From Theristus sp. LFF4_11 (Eukaryota; Nematoda; Chromadorea; Monhysterida; Xyalidae): a DNA stretch of 64,000 nucleotides. Within the stretch, counting starts at the first letter, position 1; each line of letters begins with the position of its first letter. The notes under the pieces were generated by a model, which ran no database searches, had not been told where the DNA came from, and saw only the letters and a program-made list of their open reading frames with translations. This document shows, piece by piece, positions 12,201-28,317 of this stretch. A program made the translations under genes and the position numbers. The stretch covers positions 1-64,000 of the forward strand of contig JASANC010004751.1 in the NCBI GenBank assembly GCA_030248135.1, in the 5' to 3' direction.

Positions 12201-15200
12201 CAGGCCTGTGCACGTCCGAGTCGCTTGAGTATGTCTCGTGCAACACCACGAAGCCGAGCACAGCGCCGCAGCACAACAAGCAACTGCCGAACGGCAACGG
12301 CAATCTCCGCAGCGCGCCCAAGTTCTCCGCTCACCACCAATACATCGCCGAAATGCGCCCGCAGCCGGCCAGACTCGCACAAATGGCGTTCTACGGAAAC
12401 CAACACTCGAGATGTGAGTGCCTTTGTTTGTACATTTGCATGTTGTTATTCGTGTTCGTTGCCGTACACCACTGCGGAAACGTGTTGCACCGATTTTGGC
12501 GTCAACCAAGCTGCCCGCGTGTGCGGTGCTTTTCGGCCAGCTTCAGAACGAAGGGTCGCTCGGACGCCAATGCACTGCAGCCCTTCATTCATGTTGACGT
12601 ACACAGACACTAGACAGACATGACAACTTAACAATGATATGCTAACGGTTTCGCTGAATCGCTGATACGTCAAGTGAAATGGTAAACAAAAGTTGTGGTA
12701 AACTTGTGGCTGTGAGTGGCGTTTAACCGAATCGTCGAGTGGCTGGCAGAATTTCAGTTGTCGTGCAGTGAGGTGTCATTCGAATTTTCACGCAAAACTG
12801 CAACAGCAGTGGTGCTTGTCAATTCGCAGTTTCAAAAATTGTTATTTTTAAAATAATTTGAGTGAAACGGTTTTTTAGTTGCCTGCAGTCCAAACAATTA
12901 ACCGAGAAGTATGTGAAGTACACTGAAGTACTAATCATTGATTATGATTGTGTAAAATCTTTCATCTTTTCATTTTCGTTCACGGATTGGAAATTGCAGT
13001 TGTCGTGACGTGTTTCGTCTGTGGGTTACGTGTTTTTTATGCTTTGTATTCAGAAAATGCTCGATTTGAAACAATTCGTCGCTTACGTTGATATCTGTGC
13101 CACGGTATTTTTTGTGTCATTGGGTGATTATTCATATGTGCATAGTGCAGCCATTTTTTTCAACCAGCAGCAAAACAAACCTACTTGCCGAATTTTCCAC
13201 CTGGGCTTGGTTGTTCGGTTTTGCGCACAACCAATGATGAGAAATATGATCAAAGAAACTTTTTCTTCATTGCCACTGCAACTACCAGAAGCGCGCGGTG
13301 GATAATAAAACGACTGCCTATTGGTAATATTCTTGTGGAAATCACTGGTCGTCTCAGTTGACATTACTTGTGTACAGGTTTGACGGATAGACTTTGTCTA
13401 TGTGATGTGCTGTGGTGACGTGCTGGTGCGCAGTGACTGCATTCTTGCAAACGCTTTGTTTGCACTTGACTGGGGTTTTGTCGAACGCTTTCTCGTGCGC
13501 ATGTGAAAGTTGGCATTTTTTGTCTGATGATTTTGGAGGGGATCAGAGGAAAAATGAAAAAAGTAAAATTCGCAGAATGGAAATTGTGTTTTAATTTTTG
13601 GTTGATAAACTGGCGATTATCACTTTGTTTCTTCGCACTGTTTTTTTTTGTTCCACGGAATTGACGGAAAGAAACAGAGTTGTTGGTTGTGTTTCTGTAG
13701 ATTTGCGTGCGATACAAAAATTGGAATGAATTCGATTCTTTTAGTTATCGGACGAAAGAGTAAACTTGTAAAGTCAGGTCAGGTATCCACAAGGTCGTAT
13801 GTCTCAATTATCTTCAATTAAACGCATTACACAAAAGTCAAAAGTCAAATAGTTTGAAAACTTTGTTGGAATTAGTTTTAGATATGAGTGGTTTCAGAGA
13901 GACAGGATTATCGCGCATTGGCGCACAGGTTGCGATAATGTTGATATGTTGAAATGGATTCAAATATTGTGCAAAATTGTGTCCTTGCTGCGGGTGTGTT
14001 TGTTTTGCGTGGCTTATGAAGTTTCGCTACTGACACTGACTGAGAGATCCTGTGTCTACGATTAGTGAAATAGTTTCACATGTTGGAGAGACACTGAATA
14101 AGTCGAATAAAGATATTTTTACAGCGTTACAACGTTCGCAGGTCGGTTGCGCCCAAACACGCGCGTCTCCGTCGACAGTGCGCATTGCTGTTGCTGTTGA
14201 TGGAAGACGCATGTTTGTGTTTGGTGTCTTGTCGGTTGGGATTCGTTGTGCGGGGGCTGCTACGGAAGACAGTCGCGTTCTTCTAAATTACGCAATATCG
14301 ATTTGCACAAATGAGATCTGTCAGGGAAATGAAAAATTTATTTTTTCGTTGAAAGCACTCGGTGTTTGCGGTTTTCTATTTGAAAGATAAAAAGACTTTG
14401 GAAGTTCAGTTTTTTTGAAAGTTGAAAACGAACAAAGCTGAGAAAACGTGAAGGTCTGTTAATTGATATCATATGTGACGTAGCACAACCGTGTTGAAAC
14501 CGCCCACAATAAATACTCGACTCAATGCTTGTTATCGGTCAACTAGATAATGGAACTCTGGCGCACAAACAAAAGAGCGCGGCAACCACTCAATAGAGTC
14601 AGTTCTGCAGTGCTGCCAACTGGTGACACTTGACGTGTTGCTGTTGTTCATGCCTGTGCAAGCAAACAGATTTAGTTTCAAAGAGCAGTCTCATAATCGC
14701 TGATCGACAGTTCTTAACAAAAAACGTCTCAAGAAAACAGATGGCACTTGATATTTTAACGTGTACGTCTCACAGTGTTCTTTGACTGAGATTGATCTGA
14801 ATGGAGCAAGCCCATTTTGCGTGATTTTTTCATGAGTTTAAAAATTATAAGAAAAACACTGTTACTCTGGCAAACGTGTGTAATGTTCATGAAAAGTTGG
14901 GTTTCCATGTCAACACCAATGTTGGAAAAGTCATGCCTGACAGAGACAGACACTGTTTACAATTGTTTGAGTCATATTATTTTATTTTCATGCGAATTTT
15001 GAGCTTGAGTCCACAACATTGTTAATATTAAAGCGTAAAAATGAAAAGAATAAAATTCACCCATGAAAAGCCGTCGGACAAATGTTTATCATATAGTTTT
15101 TGCAGTTTGAATTTTTGTTGTTGTTGAACCATTGAATTTGTTTGCAGACGAAATCTGGCAAAAACGACTATTTTTCAAATTCAGTGGCTTGTGATTTGCT

Positions 15201-18061
15201 GTACCGCTCAAATTTCCCTGTGTGGCCAAAAAGAAGTCGAATTTTGCGAACGATTGACAAAATGGATGGCAAGCAGCGGCTTTGCCGGCACAGAGTAAGG
15301 CAGCTCGCGGCTGGTTTCACCGGCAAGTGTGCAGCACTTGAAGAGACCCAGCAGTGCGATTAGCAGCCTATTGAGCCGGGCCTGGTGGTGTGTGCAAGAC
15401 AGACACGGCCGACATTAGCTGCTATACAAGAAGCATCTTGCAAGCGGCCGTGATTTGCACACGCACACGATTTGCAGTGCACTGCTTACTAACTTGGATA
15501 CTCCTCGAAAAATCAGATCATGCTTTATGTGGCTGGCTGCACTGCTTGTGCACGCTGACACTGCAGCACAATCGAGTGTTCAGCTCGATGGCCACCAGTG
15601 GCGCTGCCGTGCACTCACTGTGGCCACCGGCATGGCACAACCAAACTGCTGCTCGTGCATGACACGAATCTGCGTTTCGCAGATTTTTGTGAAGTGTCAA
15701 ATGTACGATATGATCGAGCAGCTCCTGGTTGCGTGTGGGCACAGCAGCACACAGCACAGAGATGATCACGCATGCAGACGTGTGTCATCCCTGGCCGTCC
15801 GTGCAGTGCACACATTTTGCGGATCAGCGCACTCAATGTTGCTGGTGTCGTTGTGTGCTGGTGCGCAGATGCTCCTAAGAAAAACAAATGCGCGCGTGTG
15901 TGTGTATGCATGGCGATGGGACACGTTTGCGCAAAATACACAACAATCGCACCAAGGAAAAGCAGACGGTATAGCTCCAGTGGCTTTCTGTGCAATGCGT
16001 TATGGAACGGGTTTTTTAGTGCGCAGAATCTCTCCCCTGTTAGCCTGCGCACACACGACGGGCGGGTTCCAGCGAGCGGCTTTGTAGCACTGCGAGAGCT
16101 GTCGTTTCGTTTGTTGTGCGTTGTCATTCAACGCGCGGTCGCAAGATAAAAGCATGCGCACGCAGCAAGCACTCCATTCTTAACATCTGTGCTAAAGCTC
16201 TTTGCACAGCGTGTGTGGGTTCCGTACGGTGTGCGCGAGACAGAGGCATATATTTTTGCAAGGCAGACGTGCTTTGCAATATCTATCGATCGACCACGAA
16301 GCAACGGTTGTCATGTGCGCGCACAGACACAAAAGCCTCTCTGAGCTAAAGGCTTCGTCTGCACCGTTAGCATAGGCCGCATAACAGAACACGCTGCACA
16401 CCGGCACTCATTCACAGAGTGCTGATGCAAGTTGTGCTGTTCCGTGCGAGTGCTTGCTAGCGCTCATATGCCCTGCTTCGCAACTGTACGCCAACGTGCA
16501 GAGGCACACACGCATTTTGCTGCATCCACTCATTTGACGCGACATTCTCCTCGCATACTCGCCGCTGTCTCCGCTCTTGTTCCCTGTGTTCCGTCGTGCT
16601 GATAATTTCTGCCTTGATCAACGCACTCATTACTTCGATCGTTGTACGTACACTGTATGTATGGATACCTCGCGAATCCTTACCAACCTGGCTGTCTCGC
16701 CCGGCCCCGGCCGACTGTTGTTAGAGATATAAAGTTTTGTTCCGTTCCGTTTTTGCGTGATTGTCGCTGAGTGACATTCATTAAGTTCGAATTGCGATGC
16801 CAATCATAATTGCGGCCTGCAGACGGCATGTATGGTCACGTCATAGTGGTTCTCGAATAGGCGCTTGCCGACATTTCAGCTGCATCATTCCGCTTATACT
16901 CTCCGACTTCTAGCCTACGCGCGCTTGTTTGTTCGCGTGTTGCTAGTAATCAAGAAGTTTTGGTCGTCTAAAATTATCGAAGGCTGCTGTGCTCGTGAAT
17001 ATGTAAGGGCCGCCGACAGGCAACAACAACATTAAGACTGGCCGCACAACATACTGGCTGATGGCGCTTGTGCGCCATAGATGCTAGATGTCTTGTAGCT
17101 GGTCGCTCATATTGCACGCAGCGTCATTTGCGGTGAGACGCCGGTTGAAGTGCCCTCCGTGCATGTCGGGGTAGGAGCGTCGTTCTCGGTGCGCCGCGAT
17201 GATAACAACGAAAGCCACTTACCGCAATTTAGCGCACCGGATGCGAATTTATGCACTTCCATAACACCAAGCATCCAATGCAGCAACGCACGTATGACTG
17301 TTTTGTTTTTACGAAACTGACGAGACTGTGCTACGAGTGAGGATCAGACGATCGAAAATAATCCTAACTCAATCATTCGGTTATGTTCAACGTGATCCGG
17401 TGTGCCGCGCAGTTGTTTCTTGTTTTTTTATTAGTTTTCAAATCTTCCCCTGCGTTAAACTGATTTTTGTTTGCATGACAGACTTGTGTTTTAAAAGTAT
17501 CATGGTTGCCGAAGTACTTGCATTGGAATTCTTTTTGTCGGATTTAGTAGTCAGCGCGATGAAACTGAGACCAGATAAAACAGGTTTGCTTAATCACGCT
17601 TGCTATGCAAACTGCACCAATGAACTTTTCTGTACCATCTTTGACTGCGAATCATTAGACGAACGTACATTGTAGCTGCTGTATGTTTTTGCATCGGCAC
17701 CATTCAACCGTACAAACAACGCACTACTGATGCTTTTGTCTTGAATGGTGTTTTCAAAAGTCGGTACTTTGACTGTCGCACGCACATGCAGCACATCTCT
17801 CGCCTCTGCTTGTGCGTGTTGTGGCACTTGAAGCTGCAGGCGGCCTAGTTGGTCAGGCGGCCGCTTCATGGCTGAGACGGCGTGCATATCGCTCACTCCA
17901 ACGCATCATACTGTTTATTCGCAATTGCATGTCGCTTTGTGTTGGCTGAACTTGAGCAAAGCTGGGCAGCGCCTATGACAAACGGACCGGACACAGTGGA
18001 CACCATAGAAGAATACCAGCAATTTCCAACTGTTTCTGTTTCGTATGGTGCACCAAACCAA
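3295..18061 (+). CDS. Candidate upstream exons of the PCTAIRE kinase gene
   Basis: Four plus-strand exons fit together and into the kinase exons by splice phase: 3295-3908, 11559-11897, 11992-12413 and 17970-18061. Acceptors are tttgcag, ggttgcag, ttttcag and gggcag. Donors are gttcgt (weak; gtacca at 3879 is an alternative in the same phase), gtgcgt, gtgagt and gtgcgt. The encoded sequence is rich in Ser, Thr, His and Gln with a basic KKRRNKEKK patch across the second and third exons, and I recognise no domain. From the first V here to the stop at 23477 the joined frame is exactly 1227 codons without an internal stop. The 3295 exon has a non-initiating acceptor, so a true start would lie further left. 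The first exon is the least certain member and could belong to another gene. The 7.6-kb intron 3909-11558 holds the right duplication arm and two transposons. Confidence 0.5.
4430..5217 (+). repeat. Right arm of 0.79-kb inverted duplication
   Basis: Reverse complement of 208-995. It lies in the large intron after the candidate exon at 3295-3908. The conserved open peptide runs on the plus strand from about 4471 to the TAG near 4639 and includes KQAGYCVWLASCRKLNR. Beyond 5217 the similarity stops where the left arm meets hAT sequence, which suggests that this arm sits in its original context and the left arm is the derived copy. Confidence 0.85.
5525..5931. mobile_element. CCGTATTACC MITE, copy 1
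   Basis: A 407-bp element with inverted ends CCGTATTACCTCTAATAAAC and its reverse complement, flanked by TA on both sides (5523-5524 and 5932-5933). Inside are short palindromic modules (CCCCCATGGGGG) and long G-runs. Copies at 56029-56481 and 58145-58589 share the whole body. The open frame across it is not conserved between copies and is not a gene. The TA flanks suggest the Tc1/mariner-IS630 group, but I cannot assign the family. Confidence 0.9.
5991..7040. mobile_element. Element with telomere-like terminal repeats
   Basis: The left end reads CTAGGGTTAGGG and the right end CCCTAACCCTAG, a 12-bp perfect inverted repeat containing the TTAGGG telomere motif. Both ends are flanked by TTGGTC (5985-5990 and 7041-7046), an apparent 6-7-bp target duplication. 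The subterminal 60-100 bp on both sides are A/T homopolymer blocks. The roughly 800-bp centre (6110-6960) has no credible open frame. It looks like a non-autonomous DNA transposon of about 1.05 kb. Only one copy is in the window, so the family cannot be confirmed here. Confidence 0.65.
7047..8693. other. Intronic or intergenic stretch, no gene seen
   Basis: AT-rich sequence with short, poorly biased frames only. I see no domain, repeat boundary or convincing splice pair. Confidence 0.4.
8694..8867 (+). CDS. Candidate small secreted peptide
   Basis: A 57-residue frame starts at a double ATG. It has a textbook signal-peptide shape: a short N-terminus, the hydrophobic core LLAVALLLV, and a small-residue end GAEA at about residue 25-28. 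The remaining 30 residues are basic (KQSALALQIRR, then SRNMNC) and end at TGA. The RR pair could be a prohormone-type cleavage site. There is one cysteine and no recognised family. It lies inside the proposed 7.6-kb kinase-gene intron, so it would be a nested gene. A short hydrophobic frame can occur by chance, so the call rests only on the signal-peptide shape. Confidence 0.25.
   Translation: MMVQVQLSRMLLAVALLLVRFPLGAEAARWAHFQHGKQSALALQIRRMSRNMNCSLS
8868..11558. other. Stretch without a supported gene
   Basis: Only short frames without domains are present. Local GC and base composition show no coding-like block until the exon beginning at 11559. Confidence 0.4.
12414..17969. other. Large intron of the candidate kinase gene
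   Basis: No exon-like block is evident to me. The part from about 15450 to 17300 is richer in GC and CA/TG motifs but has only short conflicting frames, and from 16408 to 17327 there is no frame of any length. No RNA gene was recognised. Confidence 0.4.
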
Positions 18062-19071
18062 GTGCGTACGCAGTTTGCGCGAAAAATTGTACAAATGGAC
18101 AGCACTCGATCACTGCACAGGAACAGAGGTCTTGTCATTTTCGCTTGTTCTCTGCTTGTTTTCATATGCCACAAACCCATCCGTTTATCCAACCATATTT
18201 TTATGGTACACCACGGATTGTTCGCTGTGTTCTACTTTTCTTATCCTCGCAGTTGACAATATTGAGGCAGATAGCAAATGGGAAGTTTGATACGTGGGTA
18301 AAAATCATGTTACGTCAACAGACACACGCTAGTAACCTTGCCTGTTCGTAGTTTTCAGCTCAAGCACATTATTTTATTTTGGCAGTTTCAGTTTGACGGA
18401 GGATTGATTGTTGTCACTCGCAAGTTTGCTTGCTTGTTTGTTGACCATTGTTGATTCCGTTTGAATTTCAACCTACCGAGCGAAGCGGCTTATTTATTCT
18501 TTTTTTGATACTGTTTTACTGAAGACCAAAGTCATGCTTTGCAACAAGTTTTGCAATGAAAATTTTACATCCTGTACACTTGCATGTGGGCACAGACCAT
18601 TTATCATTTTGTTCCAAAAAGCACCATATCCCCAAGGGATCATCGTTTTGTTGTTTTACCCCTCCTGCTGCCTTTATTCCTTTATTGTTGTGCAGTTCTG
18701 CCCACGGTTCAAGTTTTTTGCTGTATCTACCAGCAATTTTCACCGTTTTTTATCGTTGCTTCGACTTTTTTTGTCATTTTTCACGATGCTCATCCAACTT
18801 TCTGTTCATTTCTACTGAGATTTCTAAAGACCCGGATTGATATGCAGCATTTCTGGTCAGAGTTGATGCGATTTTCAACAGTTTGTTTGCAGTCTGTGCA
18901 CATCGGATGCTTTTGTCAGAATACAAAGACGAAAAGCGAACATAATGGGATAGCGCACAACTTTTTGTTTTCGCCACTATTGGCGCATCCAGTGATTGAA
19001 ACCGCTCAACGTTCCACCGTAATTTCTATCAACTGTGATTGCATCGTTTGAAGCACACCGGGGTACTCTAG

Positions 19072-23477
<4,406 letters not shown>

Positions 23478-24849
23478 CCGGCCGACACGCACCCTGTCTG
23501 TGCGCACCACACGCCCTTCCTATTCTACTAGTCGAACACCTGCATTTATCTGCGATCATAATTTTCTCAAGTTTTTTCCACCACACCAACTTGATGGTTG
23601 TTTTTTCTACCGATTGCTATTTTTTGTTTTGTTTGTTGTTTTTGTTTCTTCTCTGTTTGATTGCCCGCTGTTTTTTGCTCCGAAACTCTCGATGTCTTTC
23701 TTCCAGCAGCAACCAATTCTTTGTGTGAATAGTTCTTTCTGACTAGAAAACAAGAGAAAACAGCAATGCTCGGTTTTGCTGGCGACGTGCCGTGCCGTTG
23801 GGCGTTGACGATGAATCGTGCACGCCTCTGTGTCGGTTTATGACCTCTGCAGTGCGTTTGCTCGCTGGTTTACATGGGCCGCGTTGATTTGGAGGCAGTT
23901 TTCCAATACTTTTGACAGGAAAACGCTTGTGACACGTCCAAAGCCAGATTTTGTTCCATTTGATATTTTGACAGTGAAATTCTGATAATTAGTTGAGACG
24001 TTGTTTGTTGTTGCCAGCACGCTTTTCGTTGTCCAGCGTGGCGTGTACACTTCAGTCAAATATTCATTGCATTTTTCAGTTTTTTTTCTTTCGTTTCATT
24101 TAAAATGGCCATATTTTGCAAAAGACCACAATTTTGACTGTGTATAATTGTGATTGTTACCACAAGAGTTGTGGAAGCGCAGAACTTTGTTATTTATTGG
24201 TGAACTTCGCTAATTTATTCAGTCAAGCTTTATCTGAGTGGTAACGGTTCTTAGCCTTCAGTGTTAACACATCTGAAGAACGAATTGCCGCCATTCAGCT
24301 TTTGTTATGATTTCTCATGATTTTCAGTGGACCAATTGTCTGTATTATTTTCTCCTGAAAAGCTGTCATTGATTGTCAAATTGCCGGTGATTTTAGTGGG
24401 CTGAGAAAGTGCTGTGAAAAAAGCGGTAACAATTATTTTCCCACAAAAATTGTCGGTTACACCACAAACGGAAGGATCTAGCTAGGTTTCTTCAAATTTG
24501 TTTTTTTCTTCTTTTTTGGCTTCAGTGTTTTTGTTGTCACACAAACAGCGCATATCGTTCTGTTTTGATGGCATTTTTCAAGGTTTTGGTTGAAAAATCA
24601 CCGTTGTAGTTTTGCAGTGGTAAACAATATTTTAGTGATACTTTTAAAATAGAGGTCTTTGGTTGACAACTGCGACTAAGCTCCAGAAGCGTTTATTCAT
24701 TCCTCCTAAAACCACACTTAACAAACAGATTTGTTTGAGCTTTACATAACTACTAATACCATTTTTACCTTTCCACGTTCCATGAAACAGTAATTTTTGT
24801 TCACTTAACGATTTTCAAATGTTAGTGACTGTGAAATCAACAAAAAATG
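23478..24849. other. 3' flank of the kinase gene, no gene seen
   Basis: T-rich sequence that probably includes the kinase 3' UTR. No clear AATAAA lies close to the stop, and no frame with a recognisable product is present before the mariner-like element. Confidence 0.4.
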
Positions 24850-24851
24850 TA

Positions 24852-25949
24852 CAGGGTGAGCCAAAAAAAGGTTCCAATTCTAAAATGCTCTCACTGGCTT
24901 GTGCTGAGTTGTTTCGAGCTGAAAATTGGAACACTATTAGAAAACATTTGGAGGTTTTTCTGACCATATTTTTGTCATGGTATGTTGCCTCTATCACTCA
25001 CTACAGCAAAATATCCGGAAAATACGAAAAATCGACAAATGCTGTAAAATGCAGAGGGTTGATTTAACTGTAACAAAGATCAAAAGAATGAACGTTGGTG
25101 ACAGCCCGAATGTTCACAACACAAAAAAAGATGAAAAAAGCAATATGAGTTTAAAGCAGCTTAGAAATGCCGAATGCTGAGTTGCATTTGAACAGTTTTT
25201 GATCACTCCAATGTTTCACTTCAAGTCTGAGTGTGCGTAAGCGGTTCTCCTCAGAACAGATGCGAATTTATCTTTTCAAATCCAAATTGTTTTTTTCCTT
25301 TTTTAATACACAAAATTTGCCACTCTGATATGTTTACCATAGCAGACTGGTTGTTTTTCTGCAGTGAGAGATGCACTTCCATTTTCAGTCTTTGCTGCAT
25401 CATGGTTAAGTGGACGGCAGAGCAGCGAGTCTGGTCTGCCAATTGGTGGGAACATGCGAATAACTTTTCCACAGTGGTTCGGCAATTTCGTAAAAGATTC
25501 AATTTGACACCGTGTGACGATACATCAGTTCGGAAGATCGTTTATGAGCAATGATTAACAGTGAGATTATGGATGAACAGTGTTTTTTTTTGTCAAAAAT
25601 TGCAATTTTTTGAAAATTACACTGTAAAAATGAACTTACACGTGTAAGCCAAAAAAAATTTTGATCACAAAAATCTCCGAAAGTGTTTTAACAAGTGTTC
25701 CAAATTTTAAAACACGAGGTCCCTTTGTTACAGCTAAATCAACCCTCTGCATTTCACAACATTTGTCGATTTTTCATGTTTTCCAGATATTCTTCTGTAG
25801 TGAGTGATAGGGGCAACATACCATAACAAAAATTTGGTCAGAAAAACCTCCAAATGTTTTCTAGTAGTGTTCCAATTTTCAGCTCGAAACACCTTAGCAC
25901 AAACCAGTGAGAGCATTTTAGAATTGGAACCTTTTTTTGGCTCACTCTG
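24852..25949 (+). mobile_element. Mariner-like element with about 219-bp inverted repeats
   Basis: The ends CAGGGTGAGCCAAAAAAAGG and its near-exact inverse are flanked by TA (24850-24851 and 25950-25951), the Tc1/mariner target duplication. The inverted repeats extend about 219 bp inwards (24852-25070 and 25731-25949) with few differences. The 660-bp centre keeps only the N-terminal helix-turn-helix part of a transposase at 25402-25554, so the element is internally deleted and non-autonomous. A relative with the same end motif sits at 36648-38124. Confidence 0.92.
25402..25554 (+). pseudogene. Mariner-like transposase, N-terminal helix-turn-helix only
   Basis: The frame starts MVKWTAEQRVW and continues through WWEHANNFSTVVRQFRKRF to TGA after 50 residues. 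This is the pattern of the DNA-binding N-terminus of IS630/Tc1/mariner transposases whose first helices begin with an EQR motif. The catalytic DDE/D part is missing. The same start is found at 37750. Confidence 0.75.
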
Positions 25950-25951
25950 TA

Positions 25952-26917
25952 CAATCTTGTATTACTAAGCTGGCTCACAGTTTGTGATTGTTGACATTGC
26001 ATTTCATTCATTCGTTTTCGTCCGAGTCACCAACGGTGATATTTTGAACTGACCGGCTATTGGCCACTGTTGCACATTCAAGGGCACATGCCCTTTTCCC
26101 CCTGGTTCCTAAATAAAGATCAGTCAATTTCTGTTCATCGAAACGACTCGGGTGAAAAATGTTTAAACGGGCGGCTTGAACAACAGATTCCGAATGTGTT
26201 GCACTTTTTTGAAGCAATTATTAACCACATTGTTGAACATAATGTGGCCGTTGGGGTTTGTCCGTATCAGAATGATGGACAGTTATACTAACGTCGCGAA
26301 GATTTTTACTTTTTTAAACACTTGAAAGTATACTGTGACGTGAAGTGAGGAATTTCTTAGTTTTCAACGTTTTCTTAGTTTTAATTGTGATTTTTTTCTG
26401 TACTTTTTGTTTTCAACTTGTTTTTTGCGGTAAAAGAGAATAAAAAATGCTATACTGAGTGAGCTTCTGTGGGTTTATCATGATTTTTGCCAATCAAACG
26501 TATACCGATATTTGAGAACCGTCAGTCAGCATGATCGGACCTTTTCTCTAAATCTGCATTTCTCTGTTTGGCCTGCTGCGATGAAACTCGTCTGTAACGC
26601 AGTTGTGGGCCGACGCTGTCTAACTGAACGCTCAACAAAACGTTCGTCACCAGCTGCACTGCCTTGCCATGGTGTCATCGTCATGTGCCAGTAGTAGCTA
26701 GTTCATTCGTTGCCTGGTGCAGCAATACCGTGGTGATTACACAGACAACAAGGTGAAACAAGTGGTTACATAATGTAAACAACGGCAGTTTTTGATATGT
26801 AATTGATAGAATTCTCTGTATTTCTCGACACAACACAATCACCGAAGGAGGCAGCGATTCGCGAATATGAGTTTGGTTAAAATTGGTCAGTTCAAAACCG
26901 ACCACCATGTGATGAGA
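25952..26917. other. Stretch without a supported gene
   Basis: Only short frames with no domain are visible, and no repeat structure was found. Confidence 0.4.
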
Positions 26918-28317
26918 TCACGAACAAAAAGCATCACCAAGAATGAAAGCGAGCATCGTCATGACCGAATGTAAACACTCAGCGCAGCGGAAAGCAGCAC
27001 GGAAAGTTGTGTCGTTGTGATCGCACTGCAGAATGAGTAGACGGCATTTGCGGCTGCGGAGCTGTGCCGTTTGCTGTTGCCGCGCGCGTTCACTGAGTTG
27101 CAGAATGAGCTGGAGCACGAACAGATCAGCCAGGGACGTGACATCAGCGGATAGTGCGGCATGATCTGCGTCGAGTTCAGTTGGTGGCAGTTGGTGCCGT
27201 CCGCTGAAAACACGCGCACTGGTGCACGTTTCGTTTCACACATGTCGCTCTGCACTCAATCATTACTAAGTGCTTGTCTGCATCGTGAATTCTGTTATAA
27301 CACAGTACCTACAATGGTGCATTGTAAGAAGCAAACACGCACGCACCCATTCGAGGCGCCTACGCCGCTGCAATATCGTAGGTGTGCGCGTTTGTTTGTG
27401 CATACGCAACATCACCGTGTCATGTGCACTGTCTACGGATCACAGCCGTGCGGCCGTGTGGTGAACCGTGGTGCCGTTGCCGCCATGCGGTGCGCACGCC
27501 TGTCGGAGATTTGCGGCAAGTGCACCGCGGTTCACCACGCCGTCACACGGGTGTGCTTCGGACTCTGTTGCTTTGAGTACACAAGCCGAAGCAGCTGACC
27601 GTATTCACAGTAGTTGAACGGGTGAGCACACAGCAGAAACGTCGGCAGGTCACGGCTTTTCAGGATTCGCGACGAACAGCCACGGATGTATTTGTAGCCC
27701 ATGTGATGTGCTGAGCAAATGAGTGCGATAGGCTACACTGACACACCCTGGCTATTTTGAATTGTCCCATAAAGATTGAAACTAGTTTCCTTTCCAGGTC
27801 TGCAAACGCATTGAGTCGCAGAACCTAAAAAATGTTAAACCGGAATGGCCGAGTAAATGAAAGAAAAAACATTCAGAAACCCAATTGTCTGTGAAGTTTG
27901 GCGTGTTTTTAAACTAAATTCTTCTTCGTGCTATTCTGTTTATTCGTTCTCCGAAACACACGTTTGGGAATTGCTTGGCCTTCTTGAAAAAACAATTCTT
28001 AGTCTGCGACTAATCCCACCTTCGCCTTGAGGAAGAATACAAGAACTGCCTGGATTATTCGGCCGCATCGTACTATGTGGTGCACCACGAACGAAAGCAT
28101 CTTAAAAGTCAGAAACTGCGAAGAGCACCAACATCCGACGGCCACCGGCTGCACGATGGTGACACAGACGCCGTCGAAGCATTCAATGGTCGAGATCTTG
28201 TGCTGCTCGGGCATGTGCTCGCAGTCGCGCGTTACGTCCATCTGCGTGACGTACTCCTTGCTGAGCACGTCGATCGTCGCCGACTTCACGTGCTCACCAG
28301 CCACCGGCGACATGCAG
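26918..28317 (-). CDS. Cysteine-rich, possibly Ly6/uPAR-like protein (5' exon missing)
   Basis: Minus-strand exons 28133-28317, 27536-27710 and 26918-27203 join in phase. Acceptors are ttgtgcag, ttgctcag and gttttcag, and donors are gttggt and gtgaac. If the gtgaac donor is skipped, the frame instead stops at 27532. The second and third exon pair gives a compact Cys pattern: DCEHM, IECFDGVC, IRGCSS, LLCAHPFNYC. This spacing, with a C-DG-C-V pair and a closing FNYC, resembles three-finger Ly6/uPAR ectodomains of invertebrate membrane-anchored proteins. The last exon is different: it is Leu/Gln/Arg-rich and looks like a helix (LQLILQLSERARQQQ), which is unusual for that family. The first exon starts with one base of a split codon, so a 5' exon with the signal peptide lies above 28317; I could not find it. 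Gene: likely. Family: tentative. Confidence 0.55.
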
